NCBI GenBank assembly: GCA_033819885.1
Contig: JAQYUZ010000030.1
Location: forward strand, 62,001 to 126,000
DNA: 64,000 nt
Source of the DNA: Microbotryomycetes sp. JL201
Lineage: Eukaryota; Basidiomycota; Microbotryomycetes
Direction: 5' to 3'
Each line of letters opens with the position of its first letter. The first letter of the stretch is position 1. A program made the position numbers and the translations under genes. Below are positions 34,084 to 43,320 of this stretch, piece by piece. Under the pieces are notes generated by a model. That model was given only the letters and a program-made list of their open reading frames with translations. It had not been told where the DNA came from and did no database searches.

Positions 34084-36688
34084 CTACTTTCGCAAGTGCT
34101 GACGAGCAAAGTCGCGCTGAAAAGGAGGTTGCGAGATTTCAGTCGAATGCAATTCAACCTCGATTCACTCCAGCCTACTTACCCATTGATATGCCGACAA
34201 TTTGAAGGTCCGCGCGAGCTGAGGGTCTTTGGTGTCGACGTACGTCAAGCCGAATTTCTATAGCGTAGAAAGGCCGCGTTAGCTTTGCAAGGCGAAAAAC
34301 AACAACCCTTGTTTCTCTTACAGTGCCCATACCGGCCTGCCACTCGAAATTGTCGAGAATTGACCAAGCGAGCGCACCCCGCACGTCAATTTTGTCGACA
34401 TTGGTGGCGTACAACAACTCTGTCAAATAATCTGGACCACGACGAGGTGTCAGTCGCCTACCATCTCTCCCTGGTGCTGAAACGCACTCCGGTAATAAAT
34501 CTGACGAGCCTCGTCCCACAAGATTGGTGCCAAATTCTGACGCTCAGCTTCGCCAGCAGGACTGAAGCCAAACTCGGTAATGTAGATGCCTCCCTTTGTC
34601 GGGTATTTCTCGGAAATGTACTTGAGCATGCGACGGGTGTACCGAACAGAATTGAAAAGTCTGACATCGTGCCGAAAATGGAGAATGTCAGCGGTCGTCT
34701 GATGTATCCGAGTGGAAATGGAAATGTGCCCACCAAGGTACACTGTCAGAGGCTGCAGTGCCGAGGTTCCATCCAGTCGCCAGCATGGACGAGGTCCATG
34801 GCATCGTATTGAACGCCGTGCAGACTGTCGGGGGAGAGTTTGTCAGTAACGGCGGCTTCGCTCAGCGTGGGGCAGAACGGATGTACTTGGCCAGTTGAGG
34901 TCAGAAGGGTTTCTGGCGCAGTTTTCGACCCCTGTTGGAGCGCCCATGGCAGCTGTCGTCGCGTATCCATTCCAAGCAAAGAAATCGCCTGAACCTTTGA
35001 TCATTTTTTTTTCGGCGGCAGTCAAGGCAGGCAGCACATTTCCAAGCGTATCCCGGATCGACTGGGGGTAATTTCCATCGCCGAACACTGGCTGGGCAAA
35101 GATTCCGAGGTTGAAGTCGGCGTGACGCTGAGCTGCTTTCAAGTCCTCGGCGTTGCCAGTGCGGTAAGGCAAAGGCCAATGCTCGTCGGCCTTGTAAGAG
35201 ATCTGAGCATCTTTTCGAACAAGACCCTTCTTCTGTAAGTATCTGAAGTGCTGAACCGCGGCACCATGCGCCTTGAGCATGTTGTGAACGCAGATCCACT
35301 GAGCATTCTCTGCCGTGACACCTTGCGGTGTCGTGACATTGAAGATTGGGTTCGGAAGTTGGCGATGGCAGAATTGACCAGGCTCATTGATAGTGATCCA
35401 GCGAGTGATCTTTTGACCGTATCGTCGAAAGAGAATGTCTGTATACGCAAACCAGTCTTGCGAGAATTTGCCACTCGTGTCAAGGATCGAGCCATAGTCG
35501 AGCATGATTCCCATTGGCTGTGGGTTCGGCACATGAGATGGCTGTGACTTATGCATAGCAAGGGGCCACTTGCCAAATCAAAGTGGAACATGGTCAGGAA
35601 CGGCGTTAGGCCATTCTTGCTAGCCTCAGCAATCAATTTGTCGTACTGTGGTTCCCGATTCGGTTTAGCTACAACTCTAGTGAAGCTCGGCGCTCCGCGA
35701 CTTGCAAACTTCAAGCCGGCTTCGTTGATACCTCCTGTGCGAAGACTGCCGGTGGGAAGAATACGAGCCCATTGAACCGAGAACGAGTATGCGTTCATCT
35801 CGAGCTTTTTCATGCGCGCAAGGTCGACGGGATACATATTGTCTTTTCAAGAGCAAAGTCAGAGCGTTCTCACATCTGTGCATTTATGTCGGAACCTACA
35901 GTGATTTGTCGTAACATCCGCAGTCTGGTTTGAGCATGCCGATGGGAATTGCTGGACAACGACCCGAGTGATGAGCGTTCACGCTGTGACGCCTGCCTAT
36001 CAGGAGAAACTCACGTCTGCGAATCGTACGTGTCCATTCGAGAGCCTGATTTAGCGACCACAGTTCTCGAGACACACCAAAGAATGAGCTCACGGCACTG
36101 CCAATCCCAACCAGTCGGACCCTTGCCGTCACTATCGAGTAGAGTCAGCTCCAATCCTTGAAAGTCCTTCAGAGAATTGGTGATCTCACGCCTTTACGTC
36201 GCCCTCAACTTGGGTTGCAGCTGTTGATGCCCCCAGAAAGAAGCCTTTCGGGAACTTGTACTCGTCTGCGCCAGATTTAAGCCAGTCTGGCGTGTAAGGA
36301 GGGGGTTCATTGCCGTAAGAATAGTTGGAAGGCACACGCTGGAGCGTAGTGACGGATGGCTTCACGATTGGACTGTTGGCTTCGACTCGAGCCCACACTG
36401 TGACAACATGGAGATTAAGTCTGACGGTCGTACGAGCCCGCACAGGAAGGCTCACGTGATGCGACGGCCTTCGAGCCGTCAATTGTGGCTGTAGGCGAAC
36501 CGGCACCCGAAGACTTGCAAAGATGTTAATGCCGCAACGAGGACGGAGGCGTTGGTGCGTCAATGCCAGAATACTTTAGTGTTTGATGCGAGGGATGTCG
36601 GAGAGGCGTGGCTCACCGTTAAAGTAGCTGGTGCTGCAAAGACCGCGGTACCACAAGCCAGCACAGCCCCAGCAGACTTCATCAACAT
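34084..36688 (-). CDS. Secreted glycoside hydrolase family 1 beta-glucosidase-like enzyme
   Basis: A short first exon (36688 to about 36617) encodes a signal peptide MLMKSAGAVLACGTAVFAAP. Then PKGFFLGASTAATQVEGDVK, NMYPVDLARMKKLEMNAYSF, SVQWARILPTGSL, YDKLIAEASKNGLTPFLTMF HFDL, FAYTDILFRRYGQKITRWIT, INEPGQF (TINEP holds the acid/base Glu), GNAEDLKAAQRHADFNLGIF, FFAWNGYATTAAMGAP, YITEFGFSPAGEAE (Glu of ITE is the expected nucleophile; the usual GH1 text is TENG, here TEFG), and DVRGALAWSILDNFEWQAGM. After LSAYQW a gtaagt donor likely joins a last exon RDFARQHLRK with its stop at 34086-34084. At least seven introns. Substrate not determinable. Confidence 0.85.
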
Positions 36689-37204
36689 ATTTCAGTGAAG
36701 TGAAAGCGAAAAAAAAAGAAAAAATCCACCTGGGCGAACAAGTCTAATGCAACTTTAAATCGGCCGAGCGGAGACCGGGTTCGCGGAGTGACACTGCGGG
36801 GTAAGCGGGGATGACCCAGCGACGGTCTTCGACTGATCTATTCATCGTTTGAAGCATCTGTGGCGAGAGATACAGGTACGCTACGGTCCCGTCTCCTGAG
36901 GCGAGAAAAGAAGCAATATTTTCATTCTGGCTCTACAAGCCCTGCGGCAAAATTGAAGTTCGACGACGGCTCGGAAATGACCACTGGCTCGAGAGTTCGT
37001 GAGGGATGCGAGGTGCAGGCTGCCGAATTGCAACGAGCATAGTGTGGGGAGCAAGCTGGCGCGCGGGGCAATTTGAATTCCGGGCGGATTCCGGGGGATT
37101 TCGTTTTGCCGTTTTTTTTTCATCAGCACTACCTCCTGGAGCAACGCTTCATCCGTACTGTACACATCTCGTAGAAACGCTCGATGTTGAATGAGAGTGA
37201 TCAC
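36689..37204. other. Intergenic region upstream of the beta-glucosidase
   Basis: Includes the beta-glucosidase promoter, with an A-rich run around 36708-36726. A minus-strand frame of 141 codons crosses the right part but only because it reads into the decayed TFB3 fragment. No independent gene seen. Confidence 0.4.
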
Positions 37205-37320
37205 CGGGCGGCAGCTATTTTTGTCAGCGTCCGAAGGCCAGCGACGAACGCTTGATGGCCTTTTCTCCAACCTCCTCGACGCGCAGCCACCGTCATCACT
37301 TTTCATTCTTGCTCTCCAGC
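37205..37320 (-). pseudogene. Decayed duplicate of the 3' end of TFB3
   Basis: About 115 bp closely resemble 40335-40448, the last coding stretch of TFB3, in the same orientation. Shared blocks include cagcgtcc, ccagcgac, tgatggc, cctcgac and gccacc-tcatcactttt. By eye roughly three quarters of positions agree. The copy does not keep the TFB3 reading frame and has no upstream TFB3 exons, so it is a gene fragment. The two copies flank the 2-kb palindrome as direct repeats about 3.1 kb apart. Confidence 0.75.
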
Positions 37321-37714
37321 CTCATCAGCGATAACAGTTGAAGACTGACTTTGACCGAGCGACATAGTGAGCAAGTTGCAGACGCCGAGGACATTCTCAT
37401 CCCGCTTACGCGTCGATCAGCTCGGGACCATCGAGTCTTACGAACGGGCCAGAATGATCCACAGCTTATCCGCCATGCCGGAAGTCTGGATCTTACGAAC
37501 GAGCCAGAGGGTCTCACAGCTCACCCGCCATGCCCGAAAATGTCGCGCATCCAATCGATGGCGTCCCACTAGCTCCTGAGTAAGTTGTTGTGCCTCTCGA
37601 GCCCGACGAGCAAGCTGAGCACTGCTATTGCTGCAACGACGCGACTGATCCGAGTGCTGTGCGCAACGCAGCTCAAAGAATGACTCACTTCGAAGCTCGA
37701 GAGCAGCACAGAAG
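37321..37714. repeat. Intergenic stretch with an imperfect 55-bp tandem duplication
   Basis: Two adjacent units, 37436-37490 and 37491-37537, both begin tcttacgaac and share gccag and the block ccgccatgcc at the same spacing, giving a period of 55 bp. The rest of the stretch has no supported gene. Confidence 0.6.
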
Positions 37715-38946
37715 ATGGCATCGCAGCATGATGACTTGAGCTCGGACGATGACGACGATAACGATGAGCAGTTGCGAGCCTGCAGTTGATGAAACGCTCA
37801 GGTTCATTTGAGCGCGATAAGGTGTTCAGGAAGAAGCCGCCGGGCAGAAAGACGGCAGGTCTGCACACCGCCTGCTGCTCGCATTGCGCAAGTCGGTGAC
37901 ATCAGAAAAGACGGACTTGCAGGCCGAGCTGGACCTCGCGCTCGTGGAAACTGGGCTGGACCCCGCCACAGTCAAGCCTGGTGAGCTGGCAGTTGCGTCA
38001 AAAGTATGACTCCCCCACTGATAGTGCCTGCAGAGTTCATCGCCGTCGCCACAGACAAGGCTCGGGAGATCAAGGCAATCCTCTTGACGCCGATTGGCGA
38101 GGCCAGGGCCAAGGTTGGAACGCTGGCGTTCTGGTCTCGGTGCCTGGCGCCCGCCGTGCCCGACCTCGCGGTCTTTGCATCAAGCTCGCAAGAGGCGATC
38201 GTCGGGTTGGCTCGAGGGGCAAGACCCAGCGACATCCTCCAAGAGCTTGAGCGCCGAGACGCCAGAGATGCCGTATACGTCTGGCAGGGTAAGCCGAAAC
38301 GCTCAGTCGGGCCGAACCCATAGTAAGGAACGGGCACCGGCATTACACCGGCATCACTCTGTGCCTCGTGGACAGACTGTCTTCGGATGAAAGCCACATG
38401 CTGGTGGACCCTGTCCGAAGACATGTCACAAGACCTGTGCTGATGCGCTGCCGGCAGTCGAAGCCACAGCAGATCGTCGAGAAGTTCTTCGCGGCATTGC
38501 CCGGCGCCGGCGACAAAGATACCTTGCAATATGTTCCTCTCCTGGCTCTGAGATGGCCTGAAGAGCTAGTCAGAAACGCAACATGTCCAGACGCGGTGGA
38601 GTCTTTCGTCATGCTGTGTGCAGGGTCGTGGACGACCGACTTCGGACGGTACTATGAAGACATCACCAAAGAAGTCGAGCTCGGCCGCGCGGCTCAGCGT
38701 TTCACAGGGCTCAACGTCGAGATCCCCGTCATCGAATCTCACTCGAGCTCGCTGGCCATTGCTCTGAAGACCCGAAGAGACACCGTCAGGAGGCATCTTG
38801 TTTGGGTCAAGCCAAATGACGAAAACAAAGCACGCAGTGGCGAGACACTGTTGTGCTTCTGTGTTTGGCATTGCGCTTCCCAAACAAGATGCGCACTGAC
38901 GTGGTCTCTTCGGGTCTTCAGAGCAATCGCCAGCGAGCTCGAGTGA
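37715..38946 (+). CDS. Unrecognised intron-containing gene, left arm of the palindrome
   Basis: Function unknown. The reliable exons read LLLALRKSVTSEKTDLQAEL through ETGLDPATVKP, intron, PAEFIAVATDKAREIKAILL, GTLAFWSRCLAPAVPDLAVF, LARGARPSDILQELERRDAR, AVYVWQ, intron, HYTGITLCLVDRLSSDESHM, intron, QQIVEKFFAALPG, LALRWPEELVRNATCPDAVE, SFVMLCAGSWTTDFGRYYED, ITKEVELGRAAQRFTGLNVE. Introns fall at about 37980-38024, 38290-38321 and 38405-38458, and all three are matched in the other arm. The last 25 codons run across the palindrome centre and read antisense sequence of the other copy; the stop is at 38946. The start is uncertain: an acidic first exon at 37715 (MASQHDDLSSDDDDDNDEQ) is possible but I could not join it in frame. 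Confidence 0.5.
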
Positions 38947-39840
38947 GATACGATAACGGGGAGCTCGACGTTGAGCCCTGTGAAACGCTGAGCCGCGCGG
39001 CCGAGCTCGACTTCTTTGGTGATGTCATGATAGTACCGTCCGAAGTCGGTCGTCCACGACCCTGCGCACAGCACCCTGCGCACAGCATGACGAAAGACTC
39101 CACCGCGTCTCGACATGTCGAGTCCCTCGCCAGCTCTTCGGGCCATCGGAGGGCCACCAGGGGGACGCATCGCAAGGTTTCTTCGGCGCCAGAGAACTCT
39201 GCGAGACATTTCTCGACGATCTGCAATGGCCTAGACTGCCGGCAGCGCATCGGCGCATTTCTAGTGCCATGTCTGAACAAGGACTCACCGACATGTGGTA
39301 GTCGTACGAATGCAGCCGGTCTTCTAGGCATAGGGTGATGCCGGTATAGACATCGGTGCTCCTTCCTGACCACGGGCAGGGCCCGAGGTGGCACCTCGGC
39401 TCACCCTGCCAAACGTAAAGGCCACCTCCGGCATCTCGGCGGTCGGCCTCGTCCAGGACGTCGCTGGGTCTTGCCCCTCGAGCCAGCTCGACGAGCGCCT
39501 CTTGCGACGTTGAAGCAAACACCGCGAGATCGGCCACGACGGGCGCCAGGCCCCGAGACCAGAACGCCAGCGTTCCAATCTTGGCCTCTGCCTCGACAGT
39601 AGGCGTCGAGAGGATCGCATGGATCTCCCGAGCCTTGGCTTTGGCGACGGCGATGAACTCTGCAGGCGCTGTCAGTTGGGGAGTCAAACTTTTCACGCGT
39701 CTGCCAGCTAACCGGATTTGACGGTAGCGGGGTTCAGTCCAGCTTCCACGCGCGAGATGTCCAGCTCGGCTTGTGAGGTTGTCGCTCCTGAGGTCACCGA
39801 CTCGCGCAAGGCCAGCAGTAGGCGCGCCTTGCCAACTGCC
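37870..39840. repeat. Giant imperfect palindrome (inverted repeat, about 0.97-kb arms, almost no spacer)
   Basis: The two arms match as reverse complements all the way to a 6-nt centre: cagtg (38835-38839), gcgaga, cactg (38846-38850). Checked anchors include tttggg 38801-38806 with cccaaa 38879-38884, and gcctgcagagttc 38026-38038 with its complement at 39655-39667. The sum of paired positions stays near 77,685 and drifts by 8 at the outer anchor because of small indels, including a 14-bp tandem duplication in the right arm. By eye about four of five bases pair. The outer ends fade around 37,840-37,880 and 39,840-39,870. No target-site duplication, transposase or terminal motif was found. 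Confidence 0.88.
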
Positions 39841-39865
39841 TTTCCAGCATCTGCACCCCATTGCC
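38739..39865 (-). pseudogene. Second copy of the unrecognised gene, right arm of the palindrome, frameshifted
   Basis: Same exon order as the left copy: LLLALRESVTSGATTSQAEL, intron, PAEFIAVAKAKAREIHAILS, GTLAFWSRGLAPVVADLAVF, LARGARPSDVLDEADRRDAG, LYVWQ, intron, VYTGITLCLEDRLHSYDYHM, intron, LQIVEKCLAEFSGAEE, LVALRWPEELARDSTCRDAV, ESFVMLCAG. There a 14-bp unit gctgtgcgcagggt is repeated in tandem (around 39055-39082), which shifts the frame. The following text continues in another frame as GSWTTDFGRYYHDITKEVEL to the shared palindromic C-terminus, stop at 38739. All three introns of the left copy are kept. The duplication is too short to be removed as an intron, so this copy is probably broken, unless the end is dispensable. 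Confidence 0.55.
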
Positions 39866-40331
39866 CCTCCGGCTCGTGAGACCTTGAGCATTTGACCGAT
39901 TTTTAGAATGGAATCACTGATCGTTTCTATTTCTCCAAAAAGGAGCTGACTGTGCAAGCGCGGGCAAACGAGCATTCCACGGAACGAACAAATATCGTGC
40001 ATGGCAGACCAAAAAGCAGAGACTGCGAGGGTCGCGAAAGATTACGAGCCATCTTTCAGACCGGCGCGCAGATTGCGTGTACGGCGGCGACGAGCCGAAA
40101 AGCTGGTAATGGAGGATCAACGAGGCCGGTGTATTTTTGTCCAGCAAGTGGTCTTACGCTACTGTTTGATTGCTAGAGAGCGTAGATAGGCCTTGCGAAT
40201 GGTGGCTAGTTGCGTCGGTAATTGAATCATTTAAGCCAGACTCCATTGCTGCTCGTCGTTAGAATGACCGGGCGTTCTTTCAGCACTTCATTGTCCTGTT
40301 ACAACAACCCAGAATCAAATCGAGATGACAA
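39866..40331. other. Intergenic region between the palindrome and TFB3
   Basis: Holds the TFB3 3' flank and the upstream side of the right palindrome copy. No further gene, RNA or repeat seen. Confidence 0.4.
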
Positions 40332-41608
40332 TCACGCAGCCACCACTTTCGGCAGCGTCCAAAGCCCAGCGACAGACGCTCTGATGGCTTTTTCCCAAAC
40401 TTCCTCGACTACAAAGCCACCTTCATCACTTTTTTCTTGCTCTACAGCCAGACCGGTATCTTCGTCGTAACCTTGGGCGTCGCCCCTCTTCCGGAGATCG
40501 TACAATTGCTCATATGAGTCGTACCAAGACAGTTCCGCCAGGATATCTTCTGTTGCGACCTCGTCCGAGCTCGTCGCTCCGGATTTGAGACCTGAAAAGA
40601 ATCGCATCGAGGCTGACAAGTCGTTGCCGCCGGCGCCCTTGTTTGTGGCTGTTGACGCCAGCCTGGCCGACGACCTTTTGAGGGCCGAAGCTCTGGCCTG
40701 CTTGATCAACGAGTCTGCATTGACGTTGCTAGATTCGAGAGCTTCTAGTACAGCCTTTCGTTCTTGTTCTTTCGCCTTGCGGTCCTCTTCGTCCCATTTT
40801 TCGTACGTCCGCCTCGCTTCTTCCCGTTCTTGCTTCTCAAGCTCGTCCAACCTTTTCAAGGCTTCTTTGTCTCGTTGCGACTGTTCTGCGTTGGCTTCAA
40901 TCGAGTCTCTGTTTTCTTCGAGGTATCGCCTGATCGCCGCCTCAGTTTCTTCAACGTCTTGCTCTTGGATAAGCTTGAACGTCCATGCTTCTACTTCTTC
41001 CAAGTACTTGTCGTACGCTTCAGCCGAGACAAAGTCCTGCTCAGTCTTGTTGAATCTGTTATTACGGAGTGTAAGAGCAATTTCCGACAGTTTGATGATG
41101 AAAGCGTGTGCTTACGTCCTGGCCATTTTCTTGCGGATTGCCAACTCTTTCTGCACCTTGAGGTCCTCGAATCGTTGAGGCTTGAAATGGGCTTTGCGAA
41201 TGACAGTGTGGCAAACTGGACAGGGCTCGGGTCCGAGCGAAAAGATCCTGTCCATGCAAGACTCGCACCTGATCCGAGCAAACATGTGAGCATTCGACGA
41301 TGCGCCGAGAGTGGCAGAGAAATGAAGCAGGCTGACATCTTGTGGTAGCACGAGCTGACCATGAGCCTCAGTTTCGGGTTCCTGAACCTGTCAGTCTTGC
41401 ACACAGGACACACGTCGTCCGGCGACGAGTATTCCGGGATGTTGGCGTCATCGTCTACATCTGGGATAAAGTCCAGAGTAGCTCCTCTTGCTGAAGGGTG
41501 GCCTCCGCCTCCGCCGAGTGTGCGCGACGAGCTCGGACCAGAACCAGCCGAGGACGAGCCGAGACCACCTAGGCGTGATTTGCCCATGATGAACCTTGGC
41601 GTCGTCAT
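40332..41608 (-). CDS. TFB3: CDK-activating kinase assembly factor / TFIIH subunit Tfb3 (MAT1)
   Basis: Tfb3/MAT1 bridges the Kin28-Ccl1 kinase to core TFIIH. The N-terminal C3HC4 RING finger is split by an intron: DVCPVCKTDRFRNPKLRLMV, SSCYHKM, then RCESCMDRIFSLGPEPCPVC. Next are RKAHFKPQRFEDLKVQKELA and IRKKMART, intron, FNKTEQDFVSAEAYDKYLEE, a long charged coiled-coil (EAWTFKLIQEQDVEETEAAI, ALKRLDELEKQEREEARRTY), and a C-terminal region ending LWTLPKVVAA at 40332. This is the order and size of fungal Tfb3. The start is MTTPRFIMGKSRLGGLGSSS at 41608, or the internal ATG at 41587. A decayed copy of its 3' end lies at 37205-37320. Confidence 0.92.
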
Positions 41609-42043
41609 GCTAGAGGCCGCAGCTTAGCCCTGTGGGCGTTCGTTGCTTACAGCGCGACAGGTGGACGTGACTAGAAGAGCCTCGTCTGCGCCAGATTCTC
41701 CGTCTGAAAGACGTTTGGGCTGTTGTACAGGCTAGTATAGGGTACAACGAGGTCCTGTGAGACTTTTGAGACGACGGATCAAATGGTGTAGCCCGATGGC
41801 ACGAGCGAAACCCGAGAAACCTCGCCTGTTCAAGTCACCAACGTTCGGCGATTTTGACCCGTGTGAGATGTTATAGCCAAACATAAACTAGTGGCCAAGT
41901 CACGCTTGGAGATGGTCACAGCGATGCGGGCGAGGGGCGGGTTTGTCAGCGCTCAGGCCCCTCGAGGCTCACGCGAGTTGATGCTTCTTTAAAACCCGCC
42001 GCCGGGCGCCACAGTGATCCGGACACTCGCTCATCGTGCTAGA
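41609..42043. promoter_or_regulatory. Divergent promoter region between TFB3 and the TDA3-like gene
   Basis: Separates two divergent genes. A TATA-like tttaaaa at 41988-41994 lies about 50 bp before the oxidoreductase ATG. No other element stands out. Confidence 0.4.
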
Positions 42044-43320
42044 ATGGGTCAAGAGCGTAAAGTGTGCATCATCGGAGGGCAAGTGCCACTGTTTTCGCGT
42101 GCCGGCGGCCATCGACGTCATTCCACTCGGCTGACATTACGTGCACTCGACCTGCAGTGGCATACAAGGCGTGTGCACAGCCTACTACCTGACCAAGCAT
42201 GGATGCAAAGATGTCACGATTCTAGAGGGTTCTTGCATCGCGGCAGGCGCGTCTGGTAAAGCTGGCGGGCTGCTCGCGCTGGACTGGCACGGACCAAACA
42301 CCAGCTCGCTCGCAGCACTGTCGTACAGCCTGCACAAGCAATTGGCAAAAGACCACGACGGACAATCCAAGTGGGGATACAGGGCACTCGACACGCTTTC
42401 GGTATCTGCAGATTTGACTCTATCGAGATCAGGAAAGACCAACAAGCCGATCAAGGATCAAGACTCGTTCCAATGGCTCAACAAGGACGCATTGCGCGGA
42501 GGATCAGTCTTGGGTAGCAGAGAAACAACCTCCCAGGTCCATCCAGGACTGTTCACGCCAGCCATGGCCGAGATTGCACAAAAGCAAGGAGCGAAAATCG
42601 TCATTGCCACCGCAAAAGGACTGTCTCGCGAAGCAGATGGAACTATGACAGTCTCGGCAGGGACACAAGATGGAGAACAATTGTGTATCGCAAATGTAAC
42701 AGACACCGTCATTTGCGCTGGACCATGGACAGGCAAGCTGCTGCGCAAGTTTGGTATCGACGGGGGACGCGCGGGCGACATCGTAGGCAGTCGCGCGCAT
42801 TCCGTGGTCATTGCACCTCCAGAAGGAAAAACGCTACCGGCCCAGGCGCTTTTCACTTCCGTCAAAGAGGGCAACCGTTTGCACGAGCCCGAGGTGTATT
42901 GCAGGCCGGACAACACTGCGTACGCGTGTGGCCCGACGGATAGAAGCGCCTTGCCAGAGTTGGCCAAGGACGTCAAAGTCGATGACAAGGCAGTAGATTC
43001 GATTATTGCCCAGGTGGGAGGGCTCGCACCAGAGTATCTCAAGGTCGAGCGGGGTGGCGCTCGAGTAGTAGCCAGGCAGGCTTGCTATCTGCCAGTTGGC
43101 TCCGGTGATCCTGTGATCGACAAACTCGCCAACAATGTATATGTCGCAGCAGGTCATTCTTGCTGGGGGATTCTGTGGGGTGAGTTTCGGCGCGATTGCC
43201 ACTGCGACATGAGCCACTAACGCTTTTCCGTGTGCAGGACCGGCGACAGGTTATATCATGTCTGAGCTGATTTTGAGCGGCAAAGTTTCGTCCGCAGACG
43301 TGAGTGCGCTAGGTGCTTGA
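42044..43320 (+). CDS. TDA3: FAD-dependent oxidoreductase, Tda3-like (DAO family)
   Basis: The first exon MGQERKVCIIGG is cut inside the dinucleotide-binding loop. A GC-AG intron (donor gcaagt, 42079-42157) joins it to GIQGVCTAYYLTKHGCKDVT, rebuilding the GxGxxG FAD motif IIGGGIQG. The remainder, ASGKAGGLLALDWHGPNTSS, GYRALDTLSVSADL, VHPGLFTPAMAEIAQKQGAK, TDTVICAGPWTGKLLRKFGI, SVVIAPPEGKTLPAQALFTS, PEVYCRPDNTAYACGPTDRS, ARVVARQACYLPVGSGDPVI and VYVAAGHSCWGILWG, is a DAO-type flavoprotein close in layout to yeast Tda3. The final exon gives PATGYIMSELILSGKVSSAD, stop at 43320. Three exons. The natural substrate is not known. Confidence 0.85.

Noticed and set aside
36881-37306. 141-codon minus-strand frame that starts MKSDDGGCASRRLEKRPS
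   Set aside because: Its resemblance to Tfb3 is explained by the decayed TFB3 fragment; the frame is not that of TFB3 and has no upstream exons.
37870-39840. Reading the inverted repeat as a DNA transposon with long terminal inverted repeats
   Set aside because: There is no internal transposase, the centre has only 6 nt, no target-site duplication was found, and the arms carry intron-containing coding sequence.
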